The position numbers and the translations under genes are program-made. A stretch of 8,414 nt of DNA from JBJSXF01 sp046086225 (GTDB lineage: Bacteria; Actinomycetota; Acidimicrobiia; IMCC26256; PALSA-610): positions 1 through 8,414 of the forward strand of contig JBJSXF010000109.1 in NCBI GenBank assembly GCA_046086225.1, read 5' to 3'. The notes under the pieces were generated by a model. The model ran no database searches. It saw only the letters and a program-made list of their open reading frames with translations, and was not told the DNA's origin. Of this stretch, positions 1 through 4,703 are shown in pieces. How positions within the stretch are numbered: the first letter of the stretch is position 1; the number at the start of each line of letters is the position of its first letter.

Positions 1-1
1 C

Positions 2-586
2 CTCCTCGGTGCTTCGTCGTACTTCGGGGTCGACATGTTCTTCGCACTAACCCTCAACGAGGTGCGCGGCACCGGTTCCGCGGTCTCGGGCCTCGCGCTC
101 ACGGGGGCGAGCCTCACCTGGGTCGCCGGCGCGTGGCTCCAGGAGCGCAAGGTGCGCGCCGTCGGTCCCCGCCGGTTCGTGCGGATCGGCATGGGCATCC
201 TCGCCGTGGCGATCGCGGGCCTCGTCGTGACCGCCGCCCTCCCCGTGCCGATCGCGCTGCCCATCGCGGCCTGGGCCCTCGGCGGGTTCGGGATGGGCAT
301 GACGTACGCACCGCTGTGGCTCGTCGTGTTCTCGCTCACGCCGGTCGGCGGCGAGGGCACTGCATCGGCGGCTCTCCAGCTCTCCGACACCCTCGGCATC
401 GCGCTCGGTACCGGTGCCGTCGGGGCCGTGGTCGCGGCCGGGACCGGTGCCGGCCGCTCGACCGGAGCCGCGCTCGCCGTTGCCTTCGCGGCCTGCGCGG
501 TCGTCGCCGCGATCGCGTCGATCGCCGCCGGTCGGTTGCCCCGTCGGCTCGACGAGCGATCCGTCCCGGCACCCCGATCTCCATGA
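2..586 (+). CDS. MFS transporter, C-terminal half (5' truncated by window edge)
   Basis: The reading frame is open from base 2 and ends at TGA 584-586, giving 194 visible residues. An internal ATG at 35 is probably not the true start, because the frame continues upstream as membrane-like sequence (LLGASSYFGVD). The visible part has about five hydrophobic helices. A basic loop (QERKVRAVGPRRF) follows the second. A glycine-rich helix (GGFGMGMTYAPLW) is followed by GEGTASAALQLSDTLGIALG, the pattern seen at TM10-11 of DHA2-like drug exporters, where small residues line the helix before the last membrane pass. A short Arg-rich tail ends the protein. The likely role is proton-coupled efflux of a small molecule across the cytoplasmic membrane; the substrate cannot be told. 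It is followed after 49 nt by a co-directional gene with its own candidate promoter, so co-transcription is possible but not required. The family call is fairly firm and the subfamily tentative. Confidence 0.85.
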   Translation, partial: LLGASSYFGVDMFFALTLNEVRGTGSAVSGLALTGASLTWVAGAWLQERKVRAVGPRRFVRIGMGILAVAIAGLVVTAALPVPIALPIAAWALGGFGMGMTYAPLWLVVFSLTPVGGEGTASAALQLSDTLGIALGTGAVGAVVAAGTGAGRSTGAALAVAFAACAVVAAIASIAAGRLPRRLDERSVPAPRSP

Positions 587-596
587 TCGACCCGGC

Positions 597-610
597 CCCG
601 AATCTTCGGG
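597..610. repeat. 14-bp palindrome CCCGAATCTTCGGG, possible operator
   Basis: The sequence has two 6-bp arms (CCCGAA / TTCGGG) around a central TC. It lies 10 nt past the MFS stop codon and ends 11 nt before the candidate -10 box at 622-627, so it covers the position expected for a -35 element. There is no T-tract, so it is not a typical intrinsic terminator. A repressor operator or a minor stem-loop are both possible. No second copy was seen upstream of the convergent gene. Confidence 0.3.
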
Positions 611-621
611 CACACCGCCGG

Positions 622-627
622 TAGCGT
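622..627 (+). promoter_or_regulatory. Candidate leaderless -10 element (TAGCGT) of the YcnI-like gene
   Basis: TAGCGT fits the actinobacterial sigma-70 -10 consensus TANNNT and lies exactly 8 nt upstream of the GTG start at 636. No Shine-Dalgarno sequence is visible before that GTG. Transcription starting at or just before the start codon would give a leaderless mRNA. No convincing -35 hexamer is present at 17-18 nt. The same octamer GTAGCGTC at the same distance precedes the convergent gene starting at 2790. Confidence 0.4.
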
Positions 628-635
628 CCTCGGGC

Positions 636-1340
636 GTGGGAGCGCTCCGCCGCCTCGCCGCGACGGCCCTGGCCGCGGCCGGACTCGTCGCCGTCGCCCC
701 GACCGCGCCGGCCGGTGCCCACCTGTGCCCGGTCACGAGCATCGTGCCGCCGGGCGAGACCGCGGCGGTGCCCATCGCGGTGACGGTCGAGCAGACCCCC
801 GTTGCGGCCGTCGAGATCACGTTTCCGGACGGGCTGCGGCTCGACCGGTTCCGGTCGCGGGCGGGTTGGACAGCGACCCGCACCGGCCCGGTCGTGCGGG
901 TGCAAGGACCGCCGATCGCCGCGTACTCCTGCGCCTACTTCTCGGCTGCGGTCACCCCGCTCCGCCGCGGCGTGTTCTCCATCACGATGGTGCAACGCGA
1001 CCGGACGGGTGCGGTGGTCGCCCGCTCGACCCCAGGCCTGCCCGATCCCGCCAACCCGTACGGCGCTCAGCGCGTCTACGCCGGCGTCGACCCGCCCAAG
1101 CCGCCGAGCGCGGGGCCGGATCCGGTGATGGTCGCCGGCACCATCCTCGTCGTCCTCGCCCTGCTCGCCGCCGGGGGCCGGGCCGTCGTCTCGGCCCGGG
1201 CTCGGCGCCATGAGGATCGCGAAGCCGAGATCGAGGATCGACTCGAAGCGTTCCTCAGCGAGCCGGGGCGGGCGGCGGCGGGAGCGGCGGCGGCGGGGGC
1301 GACGGACCCGACTCCGGGAGGCGACGCGCCAGCACCGTGA
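636..1340 (+). CDS. Secreted membrane-anchored YcnI-like (DUF1775-type) protein with predicted mature N-terminal His
   Basis: The GTG at 636 starts exactly at a signal peptide, and everything upstream in frame is non-hydrophobic shadow sequence. The protein has 234 residues: a signal peptide at 1-28 ending in AGA, then His29 as the predicted first mature residue. A beta-rich ectodomain spans about 29-150 and one transmembrane helix about 164-181. The cytoplasmic tail is charged and then Ala/Gly/Pro-rich. The ectodomain follows the YcnI/DUF1775 plan: N-terminal AH, VEQTPVAAVEITFPDG (E52, E60), GW (W78) and a late Gln-X-X-X-Gly strand (Q120-G125). YcnI of Bacillus subtilis binds copper through its N-terminal His, and DUF1775 genes often sit beside copC/copD-type genes. 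Cys31 and Cys99 may form a disulfide. The role is inferred to be copper binding or delivery outside the membrane. Its 3' end overlaps the convergent gene by 86 bases. The domain call is moderately sure, the metal unproven. Confidence 0.7.
   Translation: MGALRRLAATALAAAGLVAVAPTAPAGAHLCPVTSIVPPGETAAVPIAVTVEQTPVAAVEITFPDGLRLDRFRSRAGWTATRTGPVVRVQGPPIAAYSCAYFSAAVTPLRRGVFSITMVQRDRTGAVVARSTPGLPDPANPYGAQRVYAGVDPPKPPSAGPDPVMVAGTILVVLALLAAGGRAVVSARARRHEDREAEIEDRLEAFLSEPGRAAAGAAAAGATDPTPGGDAPAP
1255..1340. other. 86-bp tail-to-tail coding overlap with a G-rich, low-complexity strand
   Basis: Both strands are coding here: the plus gene ends at 1340 and the minus gene at 1255. The plus strand holds a purine-biased (GGC)n-like tract at about 1262-1299, with GGG or longer runs at 1265-1268, 1270-1272, 1280-1282 and 1295-1299. 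It encodes an Ala/Gly tail on the plus strand and a Pro-rich tail (PPPPPLPPPP) on the minus strand. The last spacer between G-runs is 12 nt, so it does not meet the usual G-quadruplex rule (loops up to 7 nt) but could form an irregular one. Confidence 0.75.
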
Positions 1341-2790
1341 CGATCGCGGGTGGGCCCGCGACCTCGGCCCGCCCGTCCGCGATCGCCGCATCGAGGGTCA
1401 CCACCCCGGCGACCAACCGCAGGAAGGTCGGGAATGAGGTGCAGAGCCGGAGCACCTCGCCGTCACCCGGTCCATCGGGTCCGCTCCCGGCTTCGGCCGT
1501 CACCGCACCGTCGCGGACACTGAGGGTCCACACCGCGGGCTCGTGGCGGTCGGCGGCCACCACCTCGATGTGCGCGACGGCACCGGCGAGCAGGGCCGCG
1601 TCGGGTGTGCAGCGCGCGGCCAACTCGGCGACGAGCGCACCGACCGTGGCCTCGGCGTCGAGGCCGGCGGTGATGCGCCGGAGCTCGCGGTCGTCGAGTC
1701 CGGCGACGAGCGCGGCGACCCGACCGTTCGCTGATGTCGGAGGTCCACCCGCCGAGCGACCGCGCACGAGCGCGACCACGGAGCCGATCGCCACCCCGAA
1801 TCCGAGGCCGAGCGCGATCACCACCTCGAGGCGGGCGAGCAGCACCGGGCCGGCGGTGGGAATCTGCGACCGGGTGAGCGCGTCGGCGTCGGTGAGCCCC
1901 CCGACGAGGGCGACCATGAGGCCGACCAGGACGGCGCCGTAGAGACCGGCGGTCCGCCGCCGCCAGAGCGCGAGGACCGTGGGAACGGCCACGATCCAGA
2001 CCGCGACCGATGCGAAGGATCCGGTGAGGATGCGCACGAAAGCGTCGACCGTCGATCCGGGACGGGCCCGGGCGTAGGAGACGGCGTGCACGATGTCGAC
2101 GACGACGAGCAACGCGATCACTCCGGCGAGGGCCCGCCGGGCACCCCCCACCGCCGCGATCGCCAGACCGACGAGCCCGAGCGCGACAGCGAGCGCGATC
2201 CACGGCCCCGGGCTCGGTCCCGGTACCCAGTCGATGTTCACCACGATCTCGTGGCGCTCGCCGCTCGCGGTGATCGGGATCCGACCGGTGGAGATGCGGT
2301 GTCGGGCGTCGGGATCGGCGGCCACGACGGGCGGCGGTCCTTCGCCCATCCAGTGCGCCCGATGGTCGTGCCAGCGGACGGTGTCGCCCCCGGAGATGCG
2401 GCGCCAGTCGGGCGGCGCATCGGGGCTGACGTCGACCCCGGGCGGCACGACGCCACCCTTCAGCGTGCGGTTGAGGTACGTGGCCGCCGAGTTCAGGTTC
2501 TCGGCTGCGCCGTCGGGTCCGACCCGGAGATAGGGCTCGCCCTCGTAACCCTCGACGACGACCGTCTCCGCCGTCCGGTTCGTCAGCTCGACCTTCGTCC
2601 CGCCGTCGACGATCGCCACGTCGACACCGGGGAGATCGGGGACGACCCCGACGATCGTGGTGCGGTAGTTCGACGGCTGGGGCCCCGAGAGGGTGTGCGC
2701 GTCCGCCGGGGAGGCGGCCGCCACGACGGCGACGGCCGCGAGCGCCGGAGCGGCGAGCAGCCGCCGCAGAGACCGCGAGGACCCGACCAT
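1255..2790 (-). CDS. Multi-domain membrane protein: His-rich ectodomain, about 5 TM helices, cytoplasmic SCP2-like domain
   Basis: ATG at 2790 starts a clear signal peptide (residues 1-31, ending ADA), so the mature protein would begin at His32. The ectodomain spans about 32-195. It includes YEGEPYLRVGPDG (82-94), TYLNRTLKGG (104-113) and the striking motif WHDHRAHWM (140-148) with three His. About five hydrophobic segments follow: about 197-214, 219-238, 251-275, 281-299 and 314-342. An odd helix number places the C-terminus in the cytoplasm. Residues about 357-492 resemble an SCP2 sterol-carrier domain (VWTLSVRDG, FLRLVAGVVTLDAAIADGRAEVAG), followed by a Pro-rich tail. I know of similar actinobacterial ectodomains annotated only as hypothetical; the function is unknown. 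The mature N-terminal His and the HxH motif suggest metal, perhaps copper, binding, and the SCP2-like part suggests lipid sensing or binding. The gene lies 49 nt after the liv-associated operon but has its own -10 candidate. Confidence 0.85.
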   Translation of the reverse strand: MVGSSRSLRRLLAAPALAAVAVVAAASPADAHTLSGPQPSNYRTTIVGVVPDLPGVDVAIVDGGTKVELTNRTAETVVVEGYEGEPYLRVGPDGAAENLNSAATYLNRTLKGGVVPPGVDVSPDAPPDWRRISGGDTVRWHDHRAHWMGEGPPPVVAADPDARHRISTGRIPITASGERHEIVVNIDWVPGPSPGPWIALAVALGLVGLAIAAVGGARRALAGVIALLVVVDIVHAVSYARARPGSTVDAFVRILTGSFASVAVWIVAVPTVLALWRRRTAGLYGAVLVGLMVALVGGLTDADALTRSQIPTAGPVLLARLEVVIALGLGFGVAIGSVVALVRGRSAGGPPTSANGRVAALVAGLDDRELRRITAGLDAEATVGALVAELAARCTPDAALLAGAVAHIEVVAADRHEPAVWTLSVRDGAVTAEAGSGPDGPGDGEVLRLCTSFPTFLRLVAGVVTLDAAIADGRAEVAGPPAIVTVLARRLPESGPSPPPPPLPPPPAPAR

Positions 2791-2798
2791 CGCCCCCG

Positions 2799-2804
2799 AC
2801 GCTA
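2799..2804 (-). promoter_or_regulatory. Candidate leaderless -10 element (TAGCGT) of the His-rich membrane protein gene
   Basis: On the minus strand TAGCGT occupies 2804-2799, with exactly 8 nt (CGGGGGCG) between it and the ATG at 2790. The G-run in that spacer is only 2 nt from ATG, too close to act as a normal Shine-Dalgarno site. The octamer GTAGCGTC and the spacing are identical to those at the convergent gene's start (622-636). A weak GAC-containing -35 (CCGACT) lies about 18 nt upstream. Confidence 0.4.
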
Positions 2805-2839
2805 CGCGCCGGACGGGCGGGAAGTCGGGTCGGGGCCGA

Positions 2840-3217
2840 TCAGCGCTCGCGCAACGCCTCGATGAGGCGATCGGTCTGCTCGCGCTGCTCGTAGACGATC
2901 CGGATGATCCAGTACCGCAGGTATCGGGTCATCGAGTTGCGGATCCACACGATCATGCCGACCATCGAGATGCCGACCCCGATGAGGGCGAAGATCGCCG
3001 ACCGGTGGATGCTCTCGAAGTTGCCCGCGTTGTAGGCGCTCCACCAGGAGATGCCCGCCACGACGAGACCGAACACGGTGAGCCCGACCCCCCAGGCCGA
3101 GCCGAGCCGCTCCGGGTTGGCGGCGCCGCCCGTCACCTTCAGCTTCCCGACCTCATCCTCGAACCGGGCGAGTCGCTCGGCCGACATCGTGCCGTCGGGG
3201 CCAGTCTCGTTGCTCAT
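2840..3217 (-). CDS. Small two-helix membrane protein at the end of the liv operon, function unknown
   Basis: ATG at 3217 is chosen because a strong Shine-Dalgarno sequence (GAGGAGAG) precedes it; the frame extends upstream only as antisense or shadow sequence within livF. The protein has 125 residues. The N-terminus is hydrophilic and acidic-helical (1-40, with RLARFEDEVGKL). Two membrane helices lie at about 42-62 (containing WW) and about 74-92, joined by a short loop with one His. An aromatic and basic segment (MTRYLRYWIIRIVYEQ) leads to a charged helix at the C-terminus (EQREQTDRLIEALRER). Both ends are expected to face the cytoplasm. It lies 28 nt downstream of livF, so it is almost certainly in the transporter operon. 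I do not recognise a named family. A role as an accessory or scaffold of the permease is only inferred from position. Confidence 0.8.
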   Translation of the reverse strand: MSNETGPDGTMSAERLARFEDEVGKLKVTGGAANPERLGSAWGVGLTVFGLVVAGISWWSAYNAGNFESIHRSAIFALIGVGISMVGMIVWIRNSMTRYLRYWIIRIVYEQREQTDRLIEALRER

Positions 3218-3220
3218 TGC

Positions 3221-3229
3221 TCTCTCCTC
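3221..3229 (-). promoter_or_regulatory. Strong ribosome binding site of the small membrane protein gene
   Basis: GAGGAGAGA on the minus strand is followed by GCA and the ATG at 3217, leaving 6 nt between the AGGAG core and the start. It is the best Shine-Dalgarno match in the window and fixes the start of the 125-residue protein inside a longer open frame. Confidence 0.75.
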
Positions 3230-3245
3230 GCAGTGGCCGCGTTCG

Positions 3246-3971
3246 TCACGCGGTCGCGGTGGATCCGGTTCCGAGGTAGACCGACGACAGGTCGCCGGCG
3301 ATGTCCGCCGGGGCGCCCGAGTGGACGATCCGGCCGTGCAACATGATGCCCGCCCGATCCGCGACGCCGAGGATCTCGTGGGCGAACTGCTCGACGATGA
3401 GGATCGTGAGACCCCGCCGGGCGAGCCGGCGCACGTGCTCGTAGAGTTCCTCGACGATGATCGGAGCCAGCCCCATCGACAGCTCGTCGATGAGGAGCAC
3501 GGCCGGGTCGGTGGCGAGCGCCCGGGCCATGGCGAGCATCTGCTGCTCACCTCCCGACATCGTGCCTGCCAGCTGCTTGCGCCGTTCGGCGAGTCGGGGG
3601 AACTGCTCGAACGCGGCGTCGATCACGACCCGGGCGGGCGTGCCCGAGAACGACGCCATCCGCAGGTTCTCGGTGACCGTCAGGTTGGGGAAGATGCCGC
3701 GCCCCTCGGGGATGAGGCAGACCCCGGCCCGGGCGAGCGCATCGGGCGCGACTCCCGCGATGTCCCGGCCGCAGAGCGTGACGCCACCCGAGCTGGGCTC
3801 GATGAGCCCGCAGGCCACTGCGAGCGTCGTCGACTTGCCCGCGCCGTTCGGGCCGAGCAGCGCGTACACCTCGCCCCGCGCCAGCACGAGCGAGACGCCG
3901 TGGAGCACGTCGATCGCGCCGTAGCCGGCCCGGACCGACGCCAATTCGAGGATGGGCTCGTCGCTGCTCAC
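3246..3971 (-). CDS. livF: Branched-chain amino acid-type ABC transporter ATP-binding protein LivF
   Basis: The start is GTG at 3971, overlapping the TGA of livG as GTGA, which indicates translational coupling; no strong ribosome binding site is visible. The 241-residue length is normal for LivF. The motifs, in order, are Walker A GPNGAGKST (40-48), the LivF-typical LIPEGRGIFPNLTV segment at the Q-loop region (86-99), signature MSGGEQQM (128-135), Walker B VLLIDE (148-153) and VEQ (183-185). Gln at the switch (H-loop) position is usual in LivF. It pairs with LivG as the cytoplasmic ATPase dimer that drives the LivHM permease. The true substrate may be a branched-chain amino acid, another amino acid, an amide or urea, or a short carboxylate, since this family is broad. 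The C-terminal few residues (GTGSTATA) are low complexity. Confidence 0.95.
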   Translation of the reverse strand: MSSDEPILELASVRAGYGAIDVLHGVSLVLARGEVYALLGPNGAGKSTTLAVACGLIEPSSGGVTLCGRDIAGVAPDALARAGVCLIPEGRGIFPNLTVTENLRMASFSGTPARVVIDAAFEQFPRLAERRKQLAGTMSGGEQQMLAMARALATDPAVLLIDELSMGLAPIIVEELYEHVRRLARRGLTILIVEQFAHEILGVADRAGIMLHGRIVHSGAPADIAGDLSSVYLGTGSTATA

Positions 3972-4702
3972 GACACCGACTTCGCGTCACCGAGGTAGGC
4001 CCGCTGCACGGCCGGATCGCTGCGGATCGCTGCGGGCGGACCGCTCGCGATCACCCGACCGAAGTCGAGCACGGCGATGTGCGAGCAGGTCTCCATCACG
4101 AGCGGCATGTCGTGCTCGACGAGCAGCACGCCGAGCCCGGACGCAGCGAGCTCCCGGAGCAGGCGGCCGAGCCCGTCGGTCTCGGCTTCGTCGAGACCCG
4201 ACGACGGCTCGTCGAGGAGCAGCAACTTGGGCCCGGTCGCCAGGGCCCGGGCGACCTCCACGAGCCGGGCGGTGCCGGTGGGGAGCAACTCGACCCGGCG
4301 GTCGGCGACATCGAGGATACCGACCCGATCGAGCAGGGCGTCGGCCTCGGCCCGCAGATCACCGCCGGACCGCTGCCAGCGACGACGCATCTCCAACGCG
4401 ACGAGGACGTTCTCGCGGGCGCTCAGACTGCCGAACACCTCGAGCCGCTGGAAGGTGCGGGCCACGCCCAGTCGGGCCCTCCGGTGGGGACGACGCCGGG
4501 TGATGTCGGTGCCGTCGAGCAGCACGCGACCCTCGGTCGGCGGCTGGAGACCGGTGATGACGTTGAAGAGCGTGGTCTTGCCCGCCCCGTTCGGCCCGAT
4601 GAGGCCCGAGACCCCACCGGCCGCCACCTCGAAGGCGGCACCGTCGACCGCGGTCAGCCCACCGAAGCGAACGGTGATGCCGTCGACTTCGAGCAGCGCC
4701 AC
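3968..4702 (-). CDS. livG: Branched-chain amino acid-type ABC transporter ATP-binding protein LivG
   Basis: GTG at 4702 is preferred over an upstream in-frame GTG at 4726. It follows the permease stop codon by 1 nt, begins directly with the conserved ALLEVDGITVRFGG strand, and has GAGGA 9 nt upstream. The protein has 244 residues. Walker A is GPNGAGKTT (36-44), the Q-loop Gln is at 85 in ARTFQR, Walker B is LLLLDEP (160-166) and the H-loop His is H197 in VEHDM. The C-terminus has the LivG-type end with AYLGDA. The signature region reads LPTGTAR instead of the common LPYGxQR or LSGGQ: Gly is kept but the Gln is replaced. Similar LPTGxAR variants occur in actinobacterial LivG proteins, so this is probably functional. 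It forms the ATPase dimer with LivF. Confidence 0.95.
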   Translation of the reverse strand: MALLEVDGITVRFGGLTAVDGAAFEVAAGGVSGLIGPNGAGKTTLFNVITGLQPPTEGRVLLDGTDITRRRPHRRARLGVARTFQRLEVFGSLSARENVLVALEMRRRWQRSGGDLRAEADALLDRVGILDVADRRVELLPTGTARLVEVARALATGPKLLLLDEPSSGLDEAETDGLGRLLRELAASGLGVLLVEHDMPLVMETCSHIAVLDFGRVIASGPPAAIRSDPAVQRAYLGDAKSVS

Positions 4703-4703
4703 G

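Noticed and set aside
336..1391. Open frame of 351 codons on the minus strand
   Set aside because: It is antisense to the MFS and YcnI-like genes. It is strongly Arg-rich and has no recognisable domain, which is typical shadow composition.
2830..2837. Octamer GGCCCCGA upstream of both convergent genes (also at 594-601)
   Set aside because: The distance to the -10 candidate differs (24 versus 19 nt) and the octamer is nearly all G/C, so a shared operator is not supported.
3051..3998. Open frame of 315 codons on the plus strand opposite livF
   Set aside because: It mirrors the conserved LivF frame and crosses the intergenic gap to the small membrane protein. There is no ribosome binding site or domain pattern.
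4014..4033. Tandem 10-bp duplication GGATCGCTGC x2
   Set aside because: It lies inside livG, where the encoded residues (AAIRSDP) fit the normal LivG C-terminal pattern. It is most likely chance and not a replication slip.
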